A stretch of DNA of 27,793 nucleotides from the NCBI GenBank assembly GCA_000969725.1, contig JXSR01S044747.1, one strand, 5' to 3'. The translations under genes and the position numbers were made by a program. Source of the DNA: Ophiothrix spiculata. Lineage: Eukaryota > Echinodermata > Ophiuroidea > Amphilepidida > Ophiotrichidae. The notes under the pieces are model-generated. The model was not told where the DNA came from, did not search any database, and saw nothing but the letters and a program-made list of their open reading frames with translations. Below are positions 9,968 to 20,700 of this stretch, piece after piece. Position 1 is the first letter of the stretch. Each line of letters starts with the position of its first letter.

Positions 9968-10509
9968 TACTCTCAAAGACAGGTAAAAATGGCCATAAAA
10001 TGTATTAAACGAAGGCTTATGTTATGATTATTTATTGTTAATTTCATGCTTTCATGGAGGGTGCCCATCTCTGGAAATAGGCGGCTTTTATACATGTAAA
10101 TCAAAGTTTGTTCTAATGAATCAAAATAATGTGTAATACAGTAGAGCGTTTGATATTTTTCTATTCAAAGAACAAAAATGTAAAGTTTAACGAACTTTTT
10201 AGTTTCAAGTTGTAATTTTACAACAAAAACTTTGGATGAAGATTTTACAATTATTACTGAACAATATTTGTAAAGAAAATATTGGTTTGAAAGAGTATTT
10301 CCTGAATTTTAATGGGATAACTTTAGGTCGATAAACTGAATTGTTTTTATTGCTTCAAGAAAATATTTCAAAATATCGCGGGAAACAACATCATCTTCGA
10401 CCCCAACAGTGCGCAGTTCAGCGATGCAAAGTCCTCGTGTTTAATAATTTTGTCGGCATCCTTTGATCTCGCGTTTTGGCTGTCCTACTGTATAAAGGTT
10501 AAAATGAGC

Positions 10510-10810
10510 ATTAGATGTTTTTATGGTTGCGCAAATACGCGAAAATGGATGCACGCGTATGCGTTAGCGTTTTTAAGGTTGCGCTACGGTGATATGAGAG
10601 TTGCCCACATGCGCGCAAATGTTGTGCGCGTATGCGCAAGTGTTTTTTATGATGTGTGGATTGTTAGTGTTTAATGTGTTTTAGGTTGAGTAAGTGATTT
10701 TACGGTTGCACACGTACGCACAAGTGGTTTGGCTATTGGGCACATACGCGCAAGTGTTTTTGAGATGCGTACATACGCGTTAGTTGTTTTTAAGGTTGCA
10801 CAAGTCAATT
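10510..10810 (+). repeat. Degenerate CpG-rich minisatellite
   Basis: A motif resembling TTTTTAAGGTTGCGC then ACATACGCGCAAGTG recurs imperfectly (about 10540, 10575, 10610, 10640, 10705, 10750, 10790), with spacing near 35-45 bases. The phrases GCGCAAGTG, CGCACAAGTG and CGCGTTAG are variants of one core. CpG is far denser here than in the flanks. An open frame across it (10450-10674) is only a by-product. Confidence 0.55.
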
Positions 10811-10884
10811 AAAAGCTCTCCCGATGCTTTTTCAAGCGCCTTATGCTATCGCGATGCTTTGTTCCACTCTATTTCTAGACCGAA

Positions 10885-10995
10885 TGATTAAGTAAGTACT
10901 AGTTAGTACTAGTATTTACTTTGCAGTAAAAGTAAAAGATTATGCATATCAAATCAAGTAAATACTTTTATTTACTTATTTTTGATGCATCCAAT
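10885..10995 (-). repeat. AGTAAATACT-rich block, right
   Basis: It contains AGTACTAGTATTTACTTTG, CAAGTAAATACTTTTATTTA and ATTATGCATATCAAATC and ends near TGATGCATCC. Inverted, these match phrases of 8310-8570, and the outer GGATGCAT of the left block (8269-8276) mirrors ATGCATCC here. Together they could be the ends of a 2.7-kb element enclosing 8854-10490. Confidence 0.45.
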
Positions 10996-11195
10996 CCGTG
11001 ACATAAAATGCACATTTATTAATTTGTTGAAGTCTGGTAGGAGGAGCATGACTATTTAATTTGTTTTGGACCAGATATAACTTTTATTGCCTGGTATCAA
11101 TATCAAATATTTTGAGATTCTGTTTAATATAAATAAATACGATTTAAGATATATATCTCTTAATTTTAGATCTCTGTTGCGCTTGGCTTACTTTA

Positions 11196-12630
11196 TTTTG
11201 ATAAAGTACAAAAAATAGGAATGAGAAAAATAACCAAGGAAACATAATAGCATTATTGTGAATCTTATCCTTAAAACTTAATATTTTTTAACAAATAACG
11301 TCAATGCCAACAACGACGTCAATAAATTCAGTCATAAACAAGGGAATTGAGAAACTAGATTATCATAATTATTGTTGAGTAACGGGAATATCACGAAATT
11401 AAACCTTACTTGCAATGTTATGAATTAATCATTCTACTATCATTCTATGTATCCGTTTCTTGATGAAAAGATTCGTCTTTAAATTTTCCTAAATACTGGC
11501 ATATAAAAATAGTATATGCCCAAAGCTTTCCTCGGGTAACTATAATTGAATAATGCCGATTTTATTCATTTGTTTTCCCTTTATATACTTTAAGAAAAGG
11601 AACATTGATATCAATTACCAAAATGTTTAGCCTTTTAGCAATCAGTAAATGCGCATGATGTGTAACGATTTCACCAAAAACAAACGCGTGGTCCATCTTT
11701 AGCTATTAGTCGTGTACAATTAACTAGAGAGATATTATTTTGTGGTTTTTGCATTGAAAAAAAAAAATATTTAAGAGAATATTGAAATGGCGACAAAAAT
11801 CCTCCAATAGTGATTGCATATAGCACATGATGGCAAGGAGTGCATTTTATGAAATAAAAACAAATGGCAATTACTTAACGAAAACAAATACACGAATCAA
11901 CTACTGTAAAACTTGTTTGATTGTATAATATTTTATATTATTCTATTTACCATATACTGAAATACATCAGACGAGTTAGGAAACATCCCCTGCGGTGCAT
12001 GAATGTGCAGATAACAAGGCTTAAGGAGGATGGCAAGTGGCGGTTGTGCTCAGGTAACTTTGTACTCCTTAATGGTGTCAGGTTTGATCGAGTAGAATGG
12101 AATACTTCGCGACACCTTTTCTTTTTATTGGGTACTAACGACCGACTTGAAACTTATGAGATTGTATTTGCTTCTGGCCATTACGTGCTTGTGCCATGAT
12201 TAGTAGAGCTAGAGCGGATACTTTTAGGAAAGCGTGAGTGTTTTTGAACTATATCAATTGTTTAAAACATTAAGTGTAGGTAGCAAAAATACCTGCTAGA
12301 AAACACTAATATAAAATAAGATCGTGCTCGGAGGAAATAATAAAGGGGAAAAAAATCATTGTTTTCGCATCATTAGTTTTATTTCTTACTAAAAACCACT
12401 CTTTTTATGCCTATTTTGCTAACTGCTCTGTCTAAAATATTTATTTTTTAGTTTTTAAAAGCTGCTTGAGTATTCAAAATTTTGCAGTTCGATGTTTTTG
12501 AGGAAATACATATGACAAACATTTTAGCTCCAGTAGGAATAGAAAATAAACAAGACACATTTATTTTTCAGACAATATTTTTTAGAAAAGCACCTACCAC
12601 AACCATTCTTATTTTCTATGCTCAAAACAA
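11196..12630 (+). repeat. 1.4-kb tandem block, copy 1
   Basis: It begins TTTTGATAAAGTACAAAA and matches 12632-15109 throughout at high identity by eye. Landmarks are AAACAAGGGAATTGAGAAA, TATATGCCCAAAGC, GACGAGTTAGGAAACATCCC and TTTTAGCTCCAGTAGGAAT. A 92-codon frame at 11921-12199 does not survive in copy 2 and is not called as a gene. Position 11772-11774 (TAA) is the unoccupied version of the site where copy 2 carries the palindromic element. The class of the repeat is unknown. Confidence 0.9.
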
Positions 12631-12631
12631 C

Positions 12632-15109
12632 TTTTGATAAAGTACAAAACATGGCAACGAGAAAAATAACCAAGGACACATAATTGCATTATTGTGTATA
12701 TTATCCTTAAAACTTAATATTTTTAAACAAATAACGTCAATACACGACGTCAATAAATTCAGTCATAAACAAGGGAATGGAGAAAATAGATATCATATCA
12801 TGATAATTGTTGAGTAACGGATCTATCACACAGCTTTGCCATTAACCTTACTTGCAATGTTATGAATTAATCATTCCACTATGAGTGCGACTGTGTATCT
12901 ATTTCTTGATGAAATGATCCGAATTCGTCTTTAAAATTTCATTAATACTGGTATATAAAAATAGTATATGCCCAAAGCCTTCCTCGGGTAACTATAATTG
13001 AATAATGCTGATTTTATTCATTTGTTTTCCCTTAAAATAATATACGTTAAGAAAAGGAACATAGATATCAATTACCAAAATGTTTAGCCTTTTAGCAATC
13101 GGTAAATGTGCGTATGAAGGAGAGAAGTGTTGGAAAGAGGGTGTGTATGATGTGTATCGATTTCAACAAAAATAAATGCCTGGTCCATCTATAGATATCA
13201 GTCGTGTACAACTGACTAGAGAGATATTATATTGTGTTCTTGCATTGAAAGAAGTATTAATAGGCTAGTAAAAATAAAAAAATAAGTCAAACAAATTGCA
13301 AAAGTTATGATATTTACAGGATAATATCAGACAAACATATACAACATCTAGTCAAAAATCTAGAAAAATCTAGTTGGTGGAAAAGTGATTAATTTGCATA
13401 AAACAAGATGGCTGCCAAAACGGGGGCTAAAATTTCAAAATTGGTTAAATCGTGTTAAAAACCATTCTATTGTGTTCCCCTTATCACAAAGAATCAGAAA
13501 AAGTTACTTTTACCCATCTCCGATGTATAGTTAATGAGTTATATCCAATTATGTGAAAGGTCATTTCAGGGGTCACGCAATAGGTCCTATGGGAGACACA
13601 GATTTCAACATTGTCCGATTTTCTTCAAAATGATCTCAACATGTTCCTTTCGAAAAAGTGTCTACATGAAGTAATAGTTTAAAGTTCTCTAGACCAGTGG
13701 TTGCTATGGTATCAGGCAAAACAAAGTTTATATTTACCATAACATTGGAATCTAAAACCTCAAGTTTACTTGGATCTGTAACCATAGCAATAGTACATCT
13801 GAGCCATTGCTAATTACTATTTCATGTATATAGTTTTGCAAGAGTAACAATTTGAGACCATTTTGAAAAAAATCGAAAGATTTTAAAAGTTTGGTCTCCC
13901 ATAGGACATATCACGTGACCCCTGATATGACCTTTTACGTTTTTGGATATAACTCATTAACCATACATCGGAGATGGGTAAAAGTATACTTTTTCTGACT
14001 CTTTGTGATTAGTGGAACACAATAGAATGGTTTTTAACACGATTTAACCAATTTTGAAATTTTAACCCCTGTTTTGGCAGCCATTTTGTTTTATGCAAAT
14101 TAATCACTGTTCCACCGACTAGATTTTTCTTGATTTTTGACTAGTTGTTGTATATGTTTGTCTGATATTATCCTGAAAATATCATTACTTTTGCAATTTG
14201 TTTGACTAATGGCCATAATTTTCATTAATTTTCTTAGCCTATAAAGAGAATATTGAAGTGGCGACAAAAAACCTCTAATAGTGATAACATATACATAGCA
14301 CATGATGACAATGAGTGTATTTTAAGAAATAAAAACAAATGGAAATTACTTCACGAAAACAAATACACGAATCACCAACACTTGTTTGATTGTATAATAT
14401 TTTATATTATTATATTTACCATATACTGAAACACATCAGACGAGTTAGGAAACATCCCCTGCGGTGCATGAATGTGCCGAAGACAAGGTTTAAGGAGGAC
14501 AGCAAGTGACGGTCGTGCTCAGGTAACTTTGTACTCCTTAATGATGTCAGGTTTGATCGAGTAGAATGGAATACTTTGCGACACCATTTCTTTTTATTGG
14601 GTACTAACGACCGACTTGAAACTTATGAGATTGTATTTGCTTCTGGCCATTACGTGCTGATGCTATGATAAATAGAGCGGACACTTTTAGGAAAACGTGA
14701 GTGTTTTTGAACCATATCATTGTTTAAAACATTAAGTGTATTAGGTAGAAAAATACATGCTAGAAAACAAAAATATTAGTAATAAGATCGTGCTCGAAGA
14801 AAAAAGGAAAAAAAAACACTCATTGTTTTCGTTAAGTAATCATCATTAGTTTTATATCTTACTAAAAACCACTCATTTCATGCCTATATTGGTAACTGCT
14901 CTATCTAAAATATTTACAATTTAGTTTTAAAAATCTGCTCGAGTATTCAAAATTGTGTACTTTGATGTTTTTGTGGAATAAAATACATATGACAACTATT
15001 TTAGCTCCAGTAGGAATTAAACAAAATAAACAAAACAAATTTATTTTTCAGAAAATATATTTTTAGAAAAGCACCTACCACAACTATTCTCAATATTATC
15101 TATGCAAAA
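12632..15109 (+). repeat. 1.4-kb tandem block, copy 2, interrupted
   Basis: This is the second copy of 11196-12630, directly adjacent and offset by 1436 bases at the start. It is longer because of the 981-bp palindromic element and small indels such as the AGGAGAGAAGTGTTGGAAAG stretch at about 13118. It ends near CTATGCAAAAC at 15109, matching CTATGCTCAAAAC at the end of copy 1. Confidence 0.9.
13261..14241. mobile_element. Near-palindromic 981-bp MITE with TAA duplication
   Basis: It starts TAGGCTAG and ends TTAGCCTA. The two halves are inverse complements almost to the centre (near 13750): AGTCAAACAAATTGCAAAAG at about 13283 mirrors 14187-14206, TCGGAGATGGGTAAAAGT mirrors its inverse near 13515, and GTCCTATGGGAGAC mirrors GTCTCCCATAGGAC. 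TAA flanks it at 13258-13260 and 14242-14244. Copy 1 of the host block shows a single TAA at the same place. There is no coding capacity. A TAA duplication suggests Harbinger; a TA reading (Tc1/mariner) cannot be excluded because the ends themselves begin TA. Confidence 0.9.
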
Positions 15110-15873
15110 CGTTGGATTACTCAATATCCATTTAACCACAAATTCCACCCCTGGTCAGTATCACGTTTTTACTTATTTGCAAAATCCAAGTTAAAATACC
15201 GAAAAGGTTGAAAAAAGTGTAAAAACCCGGAAAATCGGCCTAATTTTTCGAATACGACCTTGGCGTAAATTTCCACTCATAACAGATATGTCGACTAGTA
15301 CACCGCCCTGGAAGCTTTTCTCAGATTTCTTCAGCTTTTTTCTATATATCGATTCATGACTCTTGCCCTGGGAATACCCGGAACCCAGAGGGGAACACGC
15401 ACTTCCAATTGAATACGCGAGTACCAGAAAACCTCAACTCCAATAGCTCCCTTCTGTTAAGTTCTGTAAAATATAAATGCATACAAATCTCTAAAAATGC
15501 TTTCAAATCACTAAAAAGCATTTTCATGTCTATACGGTATCCAATCATAGTGTCACATTTGACCTTGTAGTTGACCTTTTTAGACATTGTAAAATATATT
15601 TTTTTAGTATATAGTTACAGAGTTGGGGTTTTCTTGTACCGGCTGTTTAAATATAGCATCTATGTACTATAACAATTATCTAACAATGTCTAAAAAAAAG
15701 TCAACTTCAAGGTAAAAAAATGTGTACTAGAATTAAAGTGTACTCGAACGATTTTCCAAATGTGCACTAGAATTGTACTCGATTTCTTCCAGGGACGGTA
15801 TTCATAAGTCTGTGTAAGAATATAGGCGTGTCACAAGTTCAATAATTACAACTGTTTTGTACAAGGCTATAAT
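15110..15873. other. No gene; short inverted and direct repeats
   Basis: ACCTTGTAGTTGACC plus TTTTTAGACATTGT (about 15560-15590) is mirrored by ACAATGTCTAAAAAAAAGTC plus AACTTCAAGGT (about 15683-15713), giving arms of roughly 30 bases about 93 apart. TGTACTAGAATT and TGCACTAGAATT, each followed by GTACTCGA, repeat directly between 15721 and 15782. No gene was identified. Confidence 0.6.
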
Positions 15874-16673
15874 TAGACTGTGGGGCATTGGCCTGTAAGT
15901 GCTCTAGAAAAAAAGTTCCGTAGTCCCATCAGCGGCACTGAAAAATAACATTACAAATTGATTAAGATGTAGTTGCTGATGAATTATCACCTTTGTTCAC
16001 CTGACATTTTTGGCCCGTTCATGAGATAATCCCAAAAATTCAAATTATGGCAGTTAAACAAGAATTCCCTTTAAAAAAGTCAGATTTGTTCTATCTTACA
16101 TATTCTTATCATGTTATAAAACTACTTTATAGGCATTGTTTTGCTAAGAATGAATTAAAACATATCACTACTAATTCTGATATATCTTTTTCTTTATTAG
16201 TTTGCATAATTGTAACGTGCACTTGATGTAAATGGGCTAAAATAGACATTTTATGCTGAAAATCATTGGTGTGATGACAATGCTGGAAAATAACTTCACT
16301 TGTATGAAGTTACAAATTAGAAATGTCATAGTTTTCCCATTCTTATTCATTTTTATTGTCCTGTTAGTGATACATTCATTAGATATATGATATTTCAACA
16401 AGAATTCCCATTTAAAAGACAGATTTGTGTTACAGTAAAACATTTTGGTGCTAAAAATCTTGCTTGTTGGGCATTGAAGCTCGCTGTTTTGTCAATATTG
16501 ATTTACAATAGTTAAGAAATGATTTTAAAATAATTTTTCTTTACATAATTTGCATAATTCCAACGTGCACTTGATGAAATTGAGCCAAAAATGAACATTT
16601 CTTGCTGAAAATCTCGTTGTGATGACAATACTGGAAAATATCATTATTATAATGACATTACTGATGAGAAATT

Positions 16674-17715
16674 TAATAATAATAATAATAATAATACAAC
16701 AGCTTTTATAAAGCGCATTACACCGAAGTCCCTTAGCGCATTACAAACAACAAAATATAAAACAAACAATAATATAAAAAGATCAATCATTACAAAATGC
16801 AATGGTGAATAAATATGTTTTCAAAGAAGATTTAAATTGTTCCACATTTCTTGAGTTTTTGATATGAAAAGGCAAAGTGTTCCAGAGATCAGGGGCAGCA
16901 AATGAAAAAGATCTATGACCATACGAAGCAGTAGAANNNNNNNNNNNNNNNNNNNNNNNNNNNNNNNNNNNNNNNNNNNNNNNNNNNNNNNNNNNNNNNN
17001 NNNNNNNNNNNNNNNNNNNNNNNNNNNNNNNNNNNNNNNNNNNNNNNNNNNNNNNNNNNNNNNNNNNNNNNNNNNNNNNNNNNNNNNNNNNNNNNNNNNN
17101 NNNNNNNNNNNNNNNNNNNNNNNNNNNNNNNNNNNNNNNNNNNNNNNNNNNNNNNNNNNNNNNNNNNNNNNNNNNNNNNNNNNNNNNNNNNNNNNNNNNN
17201 NNNNNNNNNNNNNNNNNNNNNNNNNNNNNNNNNNNNNNNNNNNNNNNNNNNNNNNNNNNNNNNNNNNNNNNNNNNNNNNNNNNNNNNNNNNNNNNNNNNN
17301 NNNNNNNNNNNNNNNNNNNNNNNNNNNNNNNNNNNNNNNNNNNNNNNNNNNNNNNNNNNNNNNNNNNNNNNNNNNNNNNNNNNNNNNNNNNNNNNNNNNN
17401 NNNNNNNNNNNNNNNNNNNNNNNNNNNNNNNNNNNNNNNNNNNNNNNNNNNNNNNNNNNNNNNNNNNNNNNNNNNNNNNNNNNNNNNNNNNNNNNNNNNN
17501 NNNNNNNNNNNNNNNNNNNNNNNNNNNNNNNNNNNNNNNNNNNNNNNNNNNNNNNNNNNNNNNNNNNNNNNNNNNNNNNNNNNNNNNNNNNNNNNNNNNN
17601 NGATTAGCAGAAGACCATGTTTTGATGTCAACAATACATTGCTCAAGTTTGGGAATAAGCATTGTATGTTCATTTTGTTTAAAGACGATATAGACCATAG
17701 ATTTCATAGTTTTTC
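16674..17715 (-). mobile_element. L2/CR1-type LINE 3' fragment, across assembly gap
   Basis: On the minus strand, the 17707-17603 side reads IPKLEQCIVDIKTWSSAN, the segment just after the RT catalytic box in L2/CR1 elements. After the gap, 16935-16783 reads YGHRSFSFAAPDLWNTLPF then FKSSLKTYLF, the C-terminal domain, ending in a stop. The two sides lie in different frames, but the gap length may be an estimate, so this proves nothing. The 3' end has GCGC phrases and an ATT repeat (AAT on the plus strand, 16674-16695). It is 5' truncated near 17715. Compared with the copy at 4440-6155 it is a different, more intact lineage of the same group. Confidence 0.88.
16937..17601. other. Assembly gap, 665 N
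   Basis: Unknown bases only. Any reading frame drawn across them is meaningless. The gap falls inside the minus-strand LINE, and collapse of repeats during assembly is a likely cause. Confidence 0.99.
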
Positions 17716-17799
17716 AATCTTAAATGGCCTATAAATGGCAGATGCAATTAAATACTGTAATATCTCAACAAGAATTCCCCTTTTAAATAATAGCCAATT

Positions 17800-19200
17800 T
17801 TGCATTAAATTAAAAAATATTTATTTTTAAGCGTGGTTTTATCAATGAATTAAGACAATAAATTGTTTTTAGATTAAAACACTAAACCCTCTTATTAGAT
17901 TATGACATTCAAACAAACTTTAATTATTAAAAGTCCCATTAAAAATATGTAATCAACCTTAACAATTTTTCGAAACTTCTTCAGTTACGAAACCACCTCC
18001 TCTGAATTCTGCATGCTTGGCTAAAATGGGTCAGTGGTTTTCAAACAAGAGGCCTTCAGCACCCTGATTCTTCAGTACCCGCCAACCACAGGACCGGGCC
18101 ATTAAGGCAGCTATTTCCTGATAGCTAACTCCCACCTATGACTTTGCAATTGCCCATGTTAACAATTTTAAGACTTTTTTTTTCAAAAATGGGATATTGC
18201 AAGATTCAGTAGGATTGAGGGTACTTGTTGCATGTGATGCATTGAATTGTCAAAACTGAATAAAACATTAATTAATAATAAAAGTTATATAAAAACATTT
18301 TCTTATATTCATTTAATTTTACCTTTTAGTTGTGCAAAGCATTTAATAAAAATAACCATTCATGCTGCAAAATCACATATTTTGGACGATCCCAATTCAT
18401 TAGACAAGTAGAGGGAATTTTTTCCCCTTTAGGTAAAATTGAAGCCCTCTCTCAGTCTATGGCTGTAGCATTTAGTTATTTAGTTTGTTGCTCTTTAACT
18501 AATATCTGGTCACGACTCACTAGCCTATATAAGGGGAATAAAAGGGTAATTTTTTCCCAGTATTTCAATTGCCCTGTTCATATCAAATCATTAATATGAA
18601 CAATGAAAATATTTTTAAAAGAGGTTGCCCCTGGTTCTTGTGTCCTTAAGAAATTTAAACATCCTTTCCTTAGTAATTTTTTTTGACAATTTCCCTCTGG
18701 TCCTTAAACGTTTTCCTCTGATTTAGGTCAAATCCCAATGAAATTTTGAGAAACTGCACCCGCTTATCGTAACCTTAAAAACCCTGCTTGGTAAGCCATT
18801 AGAAAAAAAAAAGTTTCATATGCTACTGGTACTTGGTCAAATTTGTCCAATCTCCACTTCACATGCAAAAAAAATGAGGATGCTTCTTCAAGAGATGATT
18901 GTTGTTGTCACCCCCTGAATACATGTGAAGATAGGTTTCAAAATACTTGGAGGATCACTCTGGATCAAATTGTGGATAGCTCAAAAGATTTTTTGTGTTA
19001 TTTGGTAGGATTTCCAATACCCAGCTGGTTCTACTTAACTTTCCCTAGATACATTTTTCTTTCATCCTCTTGTCCAAGATGCAGTCTGCTACTTTGGTGC
19101 ATGTTTCAATTGCAACATGTACATTCCTTCCCATGTCCAAATTTGTTTTGGCTTGTTTCTTTTGATTTATAACATTTGGCGGAAAGCCAGGCTAATTCCA
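17800..19200. other. Interior of fold-back element, unassigned
   Basis: No known domain is recognised. The 109-codon frame at 18843-19172 is cysteine-rich but has no motif spacing that I recognise. 18050-18150 has a more balanced base composition (CCGCCAACCACAGGACCGGG) and looks unlike its AT-rich surroundings. It could be cargo taken from elsewhere. Confidence 0.35.
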
Positions 19201-19204
19201 ATAG

Positions 19205-19416
19205 TGCATATGCATTAAATTAAAGGGACGCCTCCATGATGTGAAAGACAGAATATATGGAAAGAATTTTAGATGCAGGAGGAAACCGAAGTGCTTGGAG
19301 AAAACTTGCGAGGACGACAACCAAATTCACATATAACCTAGGTCCGACGGGGAATCAAACCCAGGGCCGCAGTGGTGAAAGGCGAGGGAAGAAACGCTGC
19401 GCCAACCCGTCCCCCC
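19205..19416 (-). mobile_element. tRNA-Glu-like SINE, minus strand
   Basis: On the minus strand the head starts near 19416 with GGGGACGGGTTGGCGCAGCG (A box), continues through GCCTTTCACC with TTC in the anticodon position, then GGTTTGATTCC (complement of 19351-19361), a one-base variant of the B box. The body carries GTCGTCCTCGCAAGTTTTCT then TCGGTTTCCTCC, phrases I know from widespread invertebrate SINEs. The tail end near 19205 is uncertain. A small inverted pair CAGTGGTT/AACCACTG adjoins the head at 19421-19438. Confidence 0.75.
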
Positions 19417-19439
19417 AAATCAGTGGTTTCAACCACTGG

Positions 19440-20700
19440 TTCCTTCCTGAATACTTCCCTCCCCACTATATTTCCCTGCTCCTGTCCACAGCCAGCTTGT
19501 CTGCTTAGTACAGAATTTTCAGTTTAGTGTGGTTTTCTAGATTTTTCAGGGTTCACTCTTTTATGATTTAAATGTTCTAATCCCAGAAAGTATATTAGCG
19601 CTGTTCCAGACGCTGTATCTACATTTTAGTTTTCAGTTCATATCTGCTTTCGCAGGTTATTCTCCAGGTGCTACAGGCTTTCTGCATTTCGAAACTAGGC
19701 AGATCTTAGACTCAAATGGCATTAAGTTTCATCAGCAAAAAAATCCTGTCCAGGTTTCCATTCAAAATCCATTCCTTCCCCAAAGTCTACCTTGTTGCAA
19801 TCTATCAGAACTAGACCATTACTTTTTACTAGTTTTAGCCCAATTTGATGATTTATCCAAAATTTCAGGATATTTTATATACAACTTTCATTTTCTCTCA
19901 TTCTTTCCCCTGATTCTATTTATCCATTTACAATGACCTCTCTTGCCGCACATTTTCTTGGTATTGCCTTTATCTGTGCAACCTATAGATCATTTCTATA
20001 ATGTATTTTCACCAATGAGTGATATTGGCACTCATAGCGAGGCCAAGTACATCATCACATGATCCATCGTGATTGATTGACACCCTCGGCAACGAAAATA
20101 TGCCAATCATAGGAATAGTCTATTTTGCATTTTTTATAAAATCCAATCTAAATGCATGTTTCCTTTTTATCCTAGAATTCTGTGCTGCTTTGGATTGATT
20201 CTAAAATGTTTAGGTATACACACATGTATATGTGGTTTGTTAAAAGCGTGTGATCATGGATTGATCTGTCTTAGATCCAACGGATTCAAATACATTCTGG
20301 TACATTTATGAATATCAATGTAGTGTGCATTATTTCAAATTTTATACGTCTAGCACTGTTAGGCTGAAAGACCACAATGGAACTAAAAGTACTTGCTTGT
20401 GTACTTTGTTATATTTTTATCCTTGGTATTAAATCTTAAATTAAGTGAAATGAAGTGAATAAAATGGATGCAAACTAAACTAACTGGAGGCTTTCAAATA
20501 ACAGTTGCATATGAAATAGCCTAAAATTAATATCCTAGGCTTCAGAACCGATTGTTTATATTTATATTTGTTCTAAAAATATCTAGGCAATTAAAATACA
20601 TTGTGTATGTATTACAGATGTGAAAAATATATTTTATCTGCATTATCACTTTAACCGATTTAAATCGTTCTGTATTACCAAATTAATGCCTTACATACAA
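19440..20700. other. Interior of fold-back element, unassigned (right half)
   Basis: No gene, RNA gene or repeat with clear limits was found. The stretch is rich in pyrimidine runs up to about 19980 and then becomes AT-rich without pattern. Confidence 0.35.

Larger units (their letters stand above)
8854..10490. mobile_element. Tc1/mariner-like non-autonomous element
   Basis: The ends are CAGTAGGACAGCC (8854-8866) and its inverse GGCTGTCCTACTG (10478-10490), flanked by TA at 8852-8853 and 10491-10492. Weaker mirrored similarity continues for about 60 bases (for example AAATATTAAACA on the left, TGTTTAATAATTTT inverted on the right). CAGT-type ends with TA duplication fit Tc1/mariner. No transposase frame is visible. 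It contains a SINE (9155-9478) and a perfect hairpin (9816-9967). Confidence 0.65.
15874..17800 (+). repeat. Left arm of the fold-back element
   Basis: CAAGAATTCCC occurs at 16059, 16399 and 17769. The first spacing is 340. The second is 1370, which becomes about 340 once the minus-strand LINE (about 1030 bases) is subtracted, so the LINE landed in a pre-existing repeat. Other markers recur in step: GCATAATTGTAACGTGCACT near 16203 and GCATAATTCCAACGTGCACT near 16552, and GATGACAATGCTGGAAAATA near 16272 and GATGACAATACTGGAAAATA near 16621. Confidence 0.85.

Noticed and set aside
11921-12199. 92-codon frame in the duplicated block as a host gene
   Set aside because: The second copy of the block has an in-frame stop in the middle despite high overall identity, and the dispersed relatives do not keep the frame.
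11196-15109. Pair of long terminal repeats of an LTR element
   Set aside because: The two copies are immediately adjacent with no internal region or primer-binding site between them, and the ends lack a clear TG...CA. Tandem duplication explains them better.
16674-16695. AAT microsatellite as an independent feature
   Set aside because: It is the 3' tail of the minus-strand LINE, directly following its GCGC-type end.
16783-17707. Long open frames of 230-296 codons
   Set aside because: They are open only because the 665 unknown bases contain no stop codons. Just the edge segments on the minus strand carry real LINE sequence.
18843-19172. Cysteine-rich secreted protein or toxin-like gene
   Set aside because: There is no signal peptide at the start, the cysteine spacing matches no family I know, and the frame lies in anonymous transposon interior.
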